This document shows, piece after piece, positions 1 through 5,224 of a stretch of DNA of 5,224 bases. The notes beneath the pieces are model-generated. The model was not told where the DNA came from and did no database searches. It saw only the letters and a program-made list of their open reading frames with translations. The number at the start of each line of letters is the position of its first letter. Positions within the stretch are counted from its first letter, which is position 1. The position numbers and the translations under genes are program-made. Origin of the DNA: Actinomycetota bacterium (lineage in GTDB: Bacteria; Actinomycetota; Actinomycetes; Nanopelagicales; Nanopelagicaceae); contig WLIM01000070.1 of NCBI GenBank assembly GCA_009702205.1, positions 1-5,224 of the forward strand, in the 5' to 3' direction.

Positions 1-917
1 GCCGATCTAGATTCGGCAATACTTTCAGCAGATTTTATCTGTTCGGCTTTAGAACTAACAGCAAAACTAGCGGCTGAAAGTGCTTGCGCGATATCACGTT
101 TAGTTTCTTCTGCAATTCCACCTTTAACCGCAGAATCGAAAAGTGTTCGCGCAATAGTTCGCACTTGAACAACTGTGTGTTCTACCGCAACGCCACGGAC
201 ATAAAGTTCTTCAGCCTCATCAACTTCTGCAGTTGGAAACCACTTTGCATGTCCCCTGGCTTCAACAGCTTGTGCCCTGACTCCTGGAATTTCTTCGACC
301 AAAAGGCGCGCCTTGGCTAACCAATTACCAGCTTCATCTTGCGTAAATCCAGCAGCAACGCCTTCAGACATCTCGCCTAACAACTTTGCACATTTATTGG
401 CAAGTGAACTTATCTTGTCGACCATTCTTGCGGCAGGAGTTTTTGCATGTGCAAAATACGAGAAAATAATTGCAACGGCAGCGCCGATAAGCGTTGAAGA
501 CAATCTAGAGAAGGCAGTGCTTTCACTTAGCCCTGGGCCAATAACAATAAGCGCAGTTACCGGAACATTTACGGAAGCAACTTCACCAAGATGTAGAGCT
601 CTAGCAACTACAGAGCAAAGTAGAACTGTCATAGAAACAGATATGACTCCGAAATTAAAGATTGAAACACATGCAAGGGCCACGCCAGCACCAATTGCAG
701 TTCCGACAATCTGGCCGAATCCTTCACGAACCGACTTATAGAGAGAGATTCGAATACTTAATGCGCAGATAATCGCTGCAACTACACCGCCATCTTTGAG
801 AAGTAAGTCGCCCAATTTCCAGGCAACACCTGAAGCAACGGCAGAGACAACTATTAAGCGCACCCAAGATTTGCGGTCGGCAAAAAGCTTCTTAACTCGC
901 TTCACCAATTTGCGCAC
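1..917 (-). CDS. FUSC-family (aromatic acid exporter-like) membrane protein, C-terminus cut by window edge
   Basis: Reading the minus strand from a GTG at 917 gives 305 residues with no stop before the window edge, so the gene is partial at its 3' end. The protein starts with a basic cytoplasmic stretch (VRKLVKRVKKLF). A hydrophobic half at about residues 19-156 follows, probably five or six membrane segments (roughly 20-39, 45-58, 68-87, 90-105, 117-130, 138-156). The rest is a soluble, helical, charged half from about 160 onwards. The pattern of a Lys/Arg-rich loop, then GFGQIVGTAIGAGVAL in the third segment, and a long cytosolic helical domain resembles the FUSC / aromatic acid exporter family, which contains proposed efflux proteins. 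The substrate cannot be told. An in-frame TAG lies 12 bases upstream of the GTG, so GTG 917 is the earliest possible start. The start has no Shine-Dalgarno but has a -10 box at leaderless spacing. The gene is divergent from msrB. The family call is from memory of sequence style. Confidence 0.75.
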   Translation of the reverse strand, partial: MRKLVKRVKKLFADRKSWVRLIVVSAVASGVAWKLGDLLLKDGGVVAAIICALSIRISLYKSVREGFGQIVGTAIGAGVALACVSIFNFGVISVSMTVLLCSVVARALHLGEVASVNVPVTALIVIGPGLSESTAFSRLSSTLIGAAVAIIFSYFAHAKTPAARMVDKISSLANKCAKLLGEMSEGVAAGFTQDEAGNWLAKARLLVEEIPGVRAQAVEARGHAKWFPTAEVDEAEELYVRGVAVEHTVVQVRTIARTLFDSAVKGGIAEETKRDIAQALSAASFAVSSKAEQIKSAESIAESRS

Positions 918-923
918 GGGGTG

Positions 924-929
924 ATTCTA
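924..929 (-). promoter_or_regulatory. Probable -10 box of a leaderless promoter for the FUSC-like gene
   Basis: On the minus strand TAGAAT (929 to 924) fits TANNNT. It is followed by exactly six bases (CACCCC) and then the GTG start at 917, so transcription would begin at or next to the start codon. No Shine-Dalgarno-like purine run precedes the GTG, which fits a leaderless mRNA. I see no convincing -35 element at 16-18 bp. Confidence 0.5.
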
Positions 930-932
930 TAT

Positions 933-962
933 CTGGCACTGCTTGGAAAGATTGCGTAATAT
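933..962 (+). promoter_or_regulatory. Probable leaderless promoter of msrB
   Basis: TAATAT at 957-962 fits the TANNNT -10 consensus and is followed by six bases (GCCGAC) and then the ATG at 969. A possible -35, CTGGCA at 933-938, matches four of six positions of TTGACA with an 18-bp spacer. There is no ribosome binding site before the ATG, so the transcript probably starts at the A of the start codon. The promoter overlaps that of the divergent membrane gene within the same 51 bp. Confidence 0.55.
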
Positions 963-968
963 GCCGAC

Positions 969-1394
969 ATGTCTAATCAAATGGGTAATAAGAGTTATCC
1001 GGTTCAAATTGATGATGCCGAGCTCGCAACTAAATTAGATCCGCTCTCATTTGAAGTATTGCGCCACGGTGCTACCGAACGGCCATTTACTGGCGAATAC
1101 ACTGATAGCGACAAGGTAGGCAGTTATCGTTGCAAAGCTTGTAACTACGAACTCTTTAGAAGTGAAACTAAATTTCATTCAGGATGTGGCTGGCCATCTT
1201 TTTATGCACCTACCAAGGACGATGCTGTTGAATTAATAGAAGACCGGTCGCTCGGAATGCGAGTTCGCACTGAAGTTCGTTGCGCGAACTGTGGGTCACA
1301 CCTAGGACATGTATTCGAAGGCGAAGGTTATGACGTGCCTACTGATCAACGTTGGTGCATTAATTCAGTTTCGCTAATACTTGAAGAGAAGTAA
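969..1394 (+). CDS. msrB: Peptide methionine-(R)-S-oxide reductase MsrB
   Basis: A complete 141-residue cytoplasmic enzyme that reduces the R epimer of methionine sulfoxide in oxidised proteins, with thioredoxin as the usual electron donor. The SelR fold is clear: RPFTGEY near residue 38, zinc ligands C55/C58 (CKAC) and C105/C108 (CANC), and the GCGWPSF motif with the likely resolving C73. HLGHVF follows at 111-116, and RWCINS holds the catalytic C130. It is therefore a cysteine-type, zinc-binding MsrB that keeps both redox cysteines. The length is normal for a stand-alone MsrB, with no MsrA fusion. The W in RWCINS replaces the more usual Y or F. ATG 969 is chosen because a -10 box sits six bases upstream; an in-frame ATG at 981 would lose only four residues. 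The gene is monocistronic and ends two bases from the convergent SDR gene. Nothing links it to the sugar genes. Confidence 0.96.
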   Translation: MSNQMGNKSYPVQIDDAELATKLDPLSFEVLRHGATERPFTGEYTDSDKVGSYRCKACNYELFRSETKFHSGCGWPSFYAPTKDDAVELIEDRSLGMRVRTEVRCANCGSHLGHVFEGEGYDVPTDQRWCINSVSLILEEK

Positions 1395-1396
1395 AA

Positions 1397-2134
1397 CTAC
1401 TTAGGAATACGCAATCCCTGCATTCCGCCATCAACTGTTACCGAAGAACCTGTAGTTGAACCTTGAAGTGGGCTGGCCAAATAACAAATAGCACTTGCAA
1501 CTTCTTCTGGTGAAACTAATCTGCCAAGTGGTTGGCGCGCTTCTAAAGCTGCGCGCTCTGCGGCAGGATCAGCAGCCTGAGCCAACAACCGTTGTACCCA
1601 AGGTGTATCAGCTGTTCCAGGGTTAACACAGTTAACGCGAACCCCATCAACAATGTGGTCATTAGCCATTGCGAGAGTTAGTGATAAGACCGCACCTTTT
1701 GATGCGCTGTAAACCGCACGCTTTGGAATTCCGGCAGTTGCTGCGACCGAACAAGTGTTAACAATTGCAGCGCTCTTGCTCTTGCGCAAAAGTGGAAGCG
1801 CAGACTTAGAGGTGCGTACGATTCCAAGAACATTTACATTCATTACCTTCATCCACTCTTCAGAAGAGTTGGCTTCGATGGTTCCGACAGCGCTTATTGC
1901 TGCGTTATTAATAAGTATGTCTAACTTAGTAATTCCTTCGAAAGCCTTAGCTACTGAAGCATCATCGCCAACATCGCATTGCACCCAGGTTGCGACGCCA
2001 GACATGCCACCTTCAGCAAGATCCAGACCATAAACAGTTGCACCACGTTCCTTCAAAAGCTTTGCGGTTGAAAGGCCGATACCGGAACCTGCGCCAGTTA
2101 CAACAGCGGTTAATCCTGCGAATTCAGTGCTCAT
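1397..2134 (-). CDS. SDR-family dehydrogenase, probable 2-keto-3-deoxy-L-fuconate dehydrogenase
   Basis: A classical short-chain dehydrogenase of 245 residues. It has the Rossmann TGAGSGIG motif at 13-20, NNAA at 76-79, N101, and the catalytic S129, Y142 and K146 (YSASK), then NPGTADTP at 171-178. An acidic D38 at the end of the second strand predicts NAD+ rather than NADP+. SDR sequence alone does not fix the substrate. The role is inferred from context: it is the second gene after L-fuconate dehydratase, and in the known pathway an SDR oxidises 2-keto-3-deoxy-L-fuconate to 2,4-diketo-3-deoxy-L-fuconate. The start is uncertain. ATG 2134 gives an ATGA overlap with the fucD stop, typical of translational coupling, and the familiar N-terminus MSTEFAGLTAVVTG. 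ATG 2146 would add MDKL and a 16-base overlap. A different oxidoreductase step, such as L-fucose oxidation, remains possible. Confidence 0.85.
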   Translation of the reverse strand: MSTEFAGLTAVVTGAGSGIGLSTAKLLKERGATVYGLDLAEGGMSGVATWVQCDVGDDASVAKAFEGITKLDILINNAAISAVGTIEANSSEEWMKVMNVNVLGIVRTSKSALPLLRKSKSAAIVNTCSVAATAGIPKRAVYSASKGAVLSLTLAMANDHIVDGVRVNCVNPGTADTPWVQRLLAQAADPAAERAALEARQPLGRLVSPEEVASAICYLASPLQGSTTGSSVTVDGGMQGLRIPK

Positions 2135-3429
2135 GAGTTTATCCATTCTTTTCCGGTTGGGAAGGTGAAATCTGAAATTGTTTGCGCATACATTTCAGAA
2201 CCAGCACCTGGTTTTAGTGGTGGCATGTAATGCGCATTCTTAATATCTGTTGGAACAACAAAGTGTTCGTGCAAGTGATCGACAAATTCAACTACGCGAT
2301 CAGCATGATGTCCGGTAACCGCAACTGCATCAAACATAGCAAGATGTTGGACCATTTCACATAAGCCAACGCCACCTGCGTGCGGACATACTGGAACTCC
2401 AAATTTTGCGGCCATCAAAATGATTGCCAAATTCTCATTCACACCAGCGACACGAGTAGCGTCAATCTGCACAAATGAGAAAGATTTTGCTTGCAACATC
2501 TGCTTAAAAATAATGCGGTTCATGCCGTGTTCACCCGTTGCAACACGGACTGGTGCGATTGCTTTTGCAATAGTTGCATGACCTAATACGTCATCAGGAT
2601 TAGTTGGTTCTTCAACCCAGTGCAGATTTACATCACCAATTCCCTTAATCCATTCAATGGCCTGATTAACATCCCAAACTTGGTTAGCGTCAATTGAAAT
2701 TTTGATATCTGGCCCGACAGCTTCGCGCGCAAGACGTAATCTGCGCTTATCATCTTCTAGATTTCCACCGCACTTTAATTTAATTAACTTGTATCCATCT
2801 GCAACAGCTTGCTTTGCAAGACGAACCATCTTCTCATCGGTATATCCCAACCAGCCTGGCGTAGTTGTGTATGCCGGTAGACCTTCTTTAATTAATTGAG
2901 CTTCATTTGCTGCGCGGTTTGGTTGGGCTTTACGCAATATTGCGAGCGCCTCATCTGGAGTTAGCGCATCTGTTATGTAACGGAAATCAATTAATTCAAC
3001 AATTTCTTCTGGAGATAAATCAGATAGGAATTTCCATAGCGGCTTCTTTTTGAATTTTGTAACTAAATCCCATGCCGCATTAACAACTGCGCCGGCAGCC
3101 ATCTGAGTTACGCCCTTTTCTGGTCCAAGCCAGCGAATTTGTGAATCCCGGACCAAACTTCTTGCGAATTCACCCATGTTCTTCGAAAGATCTTCAAGAT
3201 CGCGTCCAACTGCATATGGGGCCAACAATTCAATTGCATCGCATTGCAAATCATTTCCGCGGCCACAAGTAAATACAAAGCCATGGCCTTCCAAGTTTGG
3301 ATCATCAGTTTCAAGAATTACTAGCGCCGCCGAATAATCTGGCTCTTTGTTCATTGCATCCGAACCATCTAAGCCTCGTGATGTAGGAAATCTGACATCT
3401 ACGGTTTTAAACCCAGTGATCTTTGGCAT
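2131..3429 (-). CDS. fucD: L-fuconate dehydratase (enolase superfamily)
   Basis: A cytoplasmic Mg2+-dependent enzyme that dehydrates L-fuconate to 2-keto-3-deoxy-L-fuconate. At 432 residues its length matches bacterial FucD and human ENOSF1. It carries the family's N-terminal signature (VRFPTSRGLDGSDAM, PDYSAA) and RWLGPEKGV at 99-107. The barrel has the KLK catalytic pair K217/K219, metal ligands D247 (IDAN), E273 or E274 (WVEEPT) and E300 (TGEH), and D323 (QIDATR) with the general base H350 (CPHAGGVGLCE). E381 lies in VVEFVDHLHEHF. All catalytic positions are intact. These numbers sit one below those I recall for the Xanthomonas enzyme. Related enzymes can also accept L-galactonate or D-arabinonate, so a wider range is possible. 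ATG 3429 is chosen because AAAGGA lies five bases upstream. It is the first gene of a minus-strand pair with the SDR, overlapping it by 4 bp, and divergent from the aldo/keto reductase. Confidence 0.94.
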   Translation of the reverse strand: MPKITGFKTVDVRFPTSRGLDGSDAMNKEPDYSAALVILETDDPNLEGHGFVFTCGRGNDLQCDAIELLAPYAVGRDLEDLSKNMGEFARSLVRDSQIRWLGPEKGVTQMAAGAVVNAAWDLVTKFKKKPLWKFLSDLSPEEIVELIDFRYITDALTPDEALAILRKAQPNRAANEAQLIKEGLPAYTTTPGWLGYTDEKMVRLAKQAVADGYKLIKLKCGGNLEDDKRRLRLAREAVGPDIKISIDANQVWDVNQAIEWIKGIGDVNLHWVEEPTNPDDVLGHATIAKAIAPVRVATGEHGMNRIIFKQMLQAKSFSFVQIDATRVAGVNENLAIILMAAKFGVPVCPHAGGVGLCEMVQHLAMFDAVAVTGHHADRVVEFVDHLHEHFVVPTDIKNAHYMPPLKPGAGSEMYAQTISDFTFPTGKEWINS

Positions 3430-3434
3430 GCGTT

Positions 3435-3440
3435 TCCTTT
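3435..3440 (-). promoter_or_regulatory. Ribosome binding site of fucD
   Basis: AAAGGA on the minus strand lies five bases before ATG 3429. It fixes that ATG as the start and argues against an upstream in-frame TTG at 3444, whose second to fourth codons would contain this motif. It also shows that fucD, unlike its neighbours, is translated from a message with a leader. Confidence 0.7.
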
Positions 3441-3477
3441 GCAATTTTGGATTTGAACTCTTCGCTTATTAGCAAAA

Positions 3478-3483
3478 ATCCTA
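3478..3483 (-). promoter_or_regulatory. Possible -10 box of the fucD-SDR operon
   Basis: TAGGAT on the minus strand fits TANNNT and would give a leader of roughly 40 bases that includes the AAAGGA ribosome binding site. TATCGT (3490 to 3485) is a second match just upstream of it. Neither has a clear -35. The matching -35 zone, around 3501-3506, falls inside the palindrome at the start of the aldo/keto reductase gene. This is a weak, position-based call. Confidence 0.3.
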
Positions 3484-3489
3484 TACGAT
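3484..3489 (+). promoter_or_regulatory. Probable -10 box of a leaderless promoter for the aldo/keto reductase operon
   Basis: TACGAT fits TANNNT and is followed by seven bases and then ATG 3497, leaderless spacing as for the two genes at the left of the window. The -35 zone (TTCGCT at 3461-3466, 17-bp spacer) is a poor match, which could mean a weak or activator-dependent promoter. It lies directly beside the candidate -10 of the divergent fucD operon. Confidence 0.45.
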
Positions 3490-3496
3490 AAATTTC

Positions 3497-3508
3497 ATGT
3501 CGCGACAT
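3497..3508. repeat. Perfect 12-bp palindrome over the start codon, candidate operator
   Basis: ATGTCGCGACAT equals its own reverse complement over all 12 bases. The symmetry does not continue cleanly outward: 3496/3509 mismatch, 3495/3510 pair, 3494/3511 mismatch. It starts at the predicted transcription start of the aldo/keto reductase operon and overlaps the likely -35 zone of the divergent fucD operon, so a bound repressor could block both. The inner GTCGCGAC has the GT-N4-AC form found in some GntR-family operators, but no regulator gene is visible in the window. One perfect 12-mer palindrome is expected by chance about every 4 kb, so the position is the only argument. Confidence 0.35.
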
Positions 3509-4471
3509 AACCAGAAAGTTGGAATGAAGCGCGTAGACCTCGAATTAACCAGGCTAAGCCTTGGAACCGCCCCACTCGCTGGGCTCTTCAAATCTGTAGA
3601 TATTTCAGAGAGCGACCAATTAATTAATACCGCCCTCGATAGTGGCATGAATTATTTCGATACCGCTCCGCTATATGGACATGGGCTTGCAGAGGAACGC
3701 CTTGGACGAATTTTGAAAGGCGCATCAAAGCCATTTGTTTTACAGACTAAAGTTGGTCGAGTTTTAAATTGGGTTGAAAAAGCTGATCCAGTTCCTTGGT
3801 TTCCAGATGCAGATCCACATATCCAACCGGTCTTTGATTATTCAGCAGAAGGAATTAAGCGCTCTTTTAATGAGAGCTTAGAACGTATGGGAGTTGACCA
3901 TATTGATATTGCACTTATGCACGATGCTGAAAACCATATTCCGCAAGCAATTAATAACGCGTACCCAGTTTTAGCAGATTTAAAACGTCAGGGAATTATT
4001 AAGGCAATCGGAATCGGAATTAATTTCTGTGATGCTGCAATTGAAATCATGAAAAACGTAGATCTAGATATTGCACTTCTCGCTGGCAGATATACCTTGC
4101 TCGACCAGAGCGCCCAGAATAAATTGCTGCCTTACGCACTTGAGCGAAAGGTAGATATAACAATTGGTGGCGTATTTAATTCGGGAGTTCTTGCAGATCC
4201 AAAACCTGGTGCAACTTTTGAATATCTACCCGCTTCGGATGAAATTATTGCAAAGGCCCAAGCTATTGGCACATTTCTAAACAATCTTGGAATCCCACTA
4301 ACTGCAGCGGCTCTGCAATTTCCGCTTCGTCATCCTGCTGTTACATCAGTTCTTACCGGTTCTCGAAATAGTAAGGAATTACTTTCAAATATGAATGATT
4401 TCGATCGCGAACTACCTGAAGATATTTGGACCCAACTTGAAGATGCAAATCTGATTGAAAGGATCTCGTAA
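3497..4471 (+). CDS. Aldo/keto reductase, probable L-fucose (D-threo-aldose) 1-dehydrogenase
   Basis: A cytoplasmic 324-residue NAD(P)-dependent enzyme. It most likely oxidises L-fucose at C1 to L-fuconolactone, the first step of the oxidative pathway. The AKR catalytic tetrad is present as D55 and Y60 (NYFDTAPLYG), K85 (QTKVGR) and H142 (LMHDAE). GRYTLLDQ at 197-204, GGVFNSGVL at 224-232, PLRHPAV at 276-282 and the cofactor-loop TGSRNSKELLSN at 287-298 are typical of the group containing D-threo-aldose 1-dehydrogenase and pyridoxal 4-dehydrogenase. The neighbouring fucD and mutarotase favour L-fucose. ATG 3497 is supported by a -10 box at leaderless distance. ATG 3524 (residue 10, MKRVDLELTRLSLG) would give the N-terminus more usual for the family, with only a faint purine-rich stretch upstream. 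The gene heads a plus-strand operon, and its TAA overlaps the next ATG by one base. Confidence 0.88.
   Translation: MSRHNQKVGMKRVDLELTRLSLGTAPLAGLFKSVDISESDQLINTALDSGMNYFDTAPLYGHGLAEERLGRILKGASKPFVLQTKVGRVLNWVEKADPVPWFPDADPHIQPVFDYSAEGIKRSFNESLERMGVDHIDIALMHDAENHIPQAINNAYPVLADLKRQGIIKAIGIGINFCDAAIEIMKNVDLDIALLAGRYTLLDQSAQNKLLPYALERKVDITIGGVFNSGVLADPKPGATFEYLPASDEIIAKAQAIGTFLNNLGIPLTAAALQFPLRHPAVTSVLTGSRNSKELLSNMNDFDRELPEDIWTQLEDANLIERIS
4458..4463 (+). promoter_or_regulatory. Ribosome binding site of the mutarotase gene
   Basis: AAAGGA lies inside the last codons of the aldo/keto reductase, seven bases before ATG 4471. With the TAATG stop/start overlap it indicates translation coupled to the upstream gene. 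Confidence 0.65.
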
Positions 4472-4800
4472 TGGCGGTAAAACGTATTGCTCAAGTAATT
4501 GGAGTTAAACCTAAAGATATTGCGGAATATGAACGCATCCACGAAGAAGTTTGGCCAACAGTTTTAGCCACGTTGAAGCGGGCAAACGTTCAAAATTTCT
4601 CAATATATAGATACGAACATCTGCTCTTCTCTTATATGGAATACACCGGAAATGATTACGAAGCAGATATGGCGTTAATCGCGGCCGATCCAGAAACACA
4701 ACGCTGGTGGAAAATTACTGGTCCAATGCAAAATCCAGTTGCCGAAGTTGAAAACGGCCAGTGGTGGCACACAATTCCCGAGAAATTCCATTTGGCGTAG
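4471..4800 (+). CDS. L-rhamnose/L-fucose mutarotase family protein (RhaM-like)
   Basis: A complete 109-residue protein of the RhaM/YiiL type, a small dimeric alpha/beta-barrel family that interconverts the alpha and beta anomers of deoxy sugars. Visible family features are YERIHEEVWP at 20-29, which holds the presumed catalytic H24 and Y20, then NFSIYRY at 42-48 and RWW at 78-80. Family tryptophans here shape the sugar pocket. It is not related to the FucU-type mutarotase. Because it directly follows a fucose-type dehydrogenase, its likely job is to supply the anomer that enzyme oxidises. Rhamnose cannot be excluded from the sequence alone. The start overlaps the preceding stop as TAATG, and the FAH-family gene starts nine bases after its TAG. 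Confidence 0.9.
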   Translation: MAVKRIAQVIGVKPKDIAEYERIHEEVWPTVLATLKRANVQNFSIYRYEHLLFSYMEYTGNDYEADMALIAADPETQRWWKITGPMQNPVAEVENGQWWHTIPEKFHLA

Positions 4801-4809
4801 ATTGGGTTA

Positions 4810-5224
4810 ATGATGAAATTCTCAATTGTAAAAACAACTACTAACGACTATCAGTTTGCGGTAACTGTCGATGGCAAGCATTCAAGTGTTTCCCAAATTC
4901 CAACACTCACACAGGCTATGCATTTAACGCTTGCAGAACTAAAGAGCGCCGTAGCAAATACGTCTGAGCAAATAACAGGAAGCGTAGTTGCGCCAATTGC
5001 ACCAGAAATTGAATTGTGGGGCGCTGGTGTTACTTATCTGCGATCGCGCGATGCTAGAAAGGAAGAGTCTGGTGTCCCTGATGTTTATCAAAGAGTTTAT
5101 GAAGCCGATCGCCCAGAGTTATTCTTTAAATCAAATGCAGTTCGCGCCCGTGGGTCTAATGAAAAAGTAGGAATCCGGTATGACTCAGATGCCTCTGTCC
5201 CAGAACCTGAAGTTGCTATCTATA
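4810..5224 (+). CDS. Fumarylacetoacetate hydrolase-family protein, N-terminal part; candidate 2,4-diketo-3-deoxy-L-fuconate hydrolase
   Basis: An open frame from ATG 4810 continues to the window edge, giving 138 residues, so the C-terminal part is missing. A variable N-terminal region (1-65) leads into the FAH fold. GAGVTYLRSRDARKEES at 71-87, DVYQRVYEADRPELFFKS at 91-108 and SVPEPEVAIY at 129-138 mark the family, and E132 and E134 fit the metal-binding ExE. In the known L-fucose pathway an FAH-family enzyme splits 2,4-diketo-3-deoxy-L-fuconate into pyruvate and L-lactate, and the operon position suits that. The GVTYxRSRxAR...EES style also recalls FAH-fold 2-keto-3-deoxy-pentonate dehydratases, so the reaction is not settled. 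The start is 4810 or the adjacent ATG 4813; only a weak GGG at 4804-4806 precedes them. The 9-bp gap to the mutarotase implies co-transcription. Confidence 0.85.
   Translation, partial: MMKFSIVKTTTNDYQFAVTVDGKHSSVSQIPTLTQAMHLTLAELKSAVANTSEQITGSVVAPIAPEIELWGAGVTYLRSRDARKEESGVPDVYQRVYEADRPELFFKSNAVRARGSNEKVGIRYDSDASVPEPEVAIY

Noticed and set aside
84..741. Two plus-strand open frames of 78 and 142 codons
   Set aside because: They are antisense to the FUSC-like gene, whose minus-strand frame is open for the whole 917 bases and gives a coherent membrane protein. The plus-strand translations show no recognisable fold or start signal.
1755..2033. 92-codon plus-strand frame
   Set aside because: Lies fully opposite the SDR gene; the SDR motifs are unambiguous, so this is a shadow frame.
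3430..3444. TTG start that would lengthen fucD by five residues
   Set aside because: The ribosome binding site AAAGGA lies inside that extension and points to ATG 3429, which gives the usual family N-terminus.
3449..3481. Inverted repeat GGATTT ... AAATCC in the divergent promoter region
   Set aside because: Six-base arms with a 21-base gap in AT-rich DNA are easily due to chance, the arms do not extend, and the spacing is not a whole number of helical turns.
2770..4025. Recurrent TTAATTAA-like words (near 2778, 2888, 2992, 3620, 3950)
   Set aside because: They fall in different codon contexts, mostly Leu/Ile/Asn runs, with no fixed spacing or flanks, so composition explains them.
4471..4800. 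Assignment of the mutarotase to the FucU family
   Set aside because: The YERIHEEVWP and RWW features and the 109-residue length fit the RhaM type; no FucU-like motif is seen.
4988..5170. 60-codon plus-strand frame
   Set aside because: An alternative frame inside the FAH-family gene, whose own frame contains the conserved motifs.

Overview
The window is a compact piece of bacterial chromosome with no RNA gene, insertion sequence, CRISPR array or gene-free stretch above about 70 bp. By eye the base composition is moderately AT-rich. Three of the four non-overlapping 5' ends have a TANNNT -10 box placed 6-7 nt before the start codon, the arrangement of leaderless mRNAs common in Actinobacteria. 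Together with the GTG start and the protein styles, this suggests a small-genome, low-GC actinobacterium, perhaps of the aquatic acI/Nanopelagicales kind. That placement is an inference and was not tested by any search.

Layout. (1) 1-917, minus strand: the N-terminal 305 residues of a FUSC-type (aromatic-acid-exporter-like) membrane protein that runs off the left edge. (2) 969-1394, plus strand: msrB, methionine-R-sulfoxide reductase, divergent from the membrane gene across only 51 bp. (3) 1397-3429, minus strand: a two-gene operon with L-fuconate dehydratase (fucD) first and a short-chain dehydrogenase second, joined by an ATGA overlap. (4) 3430-3496: a 67-bp divergent promoter region, followed by a perfect 12-bp palindrome that covers the next start codon. 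(5) 3497-5224, plus strand: an aldo/keto reductase of the L-fucose dehydrogenase type, a RhaM-like sugar mutarotase overlapping it by one base, and the start of a fumarylacetoacetate-hydrolase-family gene cut by the right edge.

Together, units 3 and 5 read as the oxidative, non-phosphorylating L-fucose pathway known from Xanthomonas. The mutarotase interconverts sugar anomers, and the aldo/keto reductase oxidises L-fucose to the lactone. A lactonase, not seen here, would open it to L-fuconate. FucD dehydrates that to 2-keto-3-deoxy-L-fuconate, the SDR oxidises this to the 2,4-diketo acid, and the FAH-family enzyme would cleave it to pyruvate and L-lactate. The left-hand genes (membrane protein, msrB) look like an unrelated neighbourhood. 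The pathway is known, so I do not claim a new system. The most distinctive points are the compact divergent control region with its palindrome, the repeated leaderless promoter geometry, and the unsettled chemistry of the FAH-family member.
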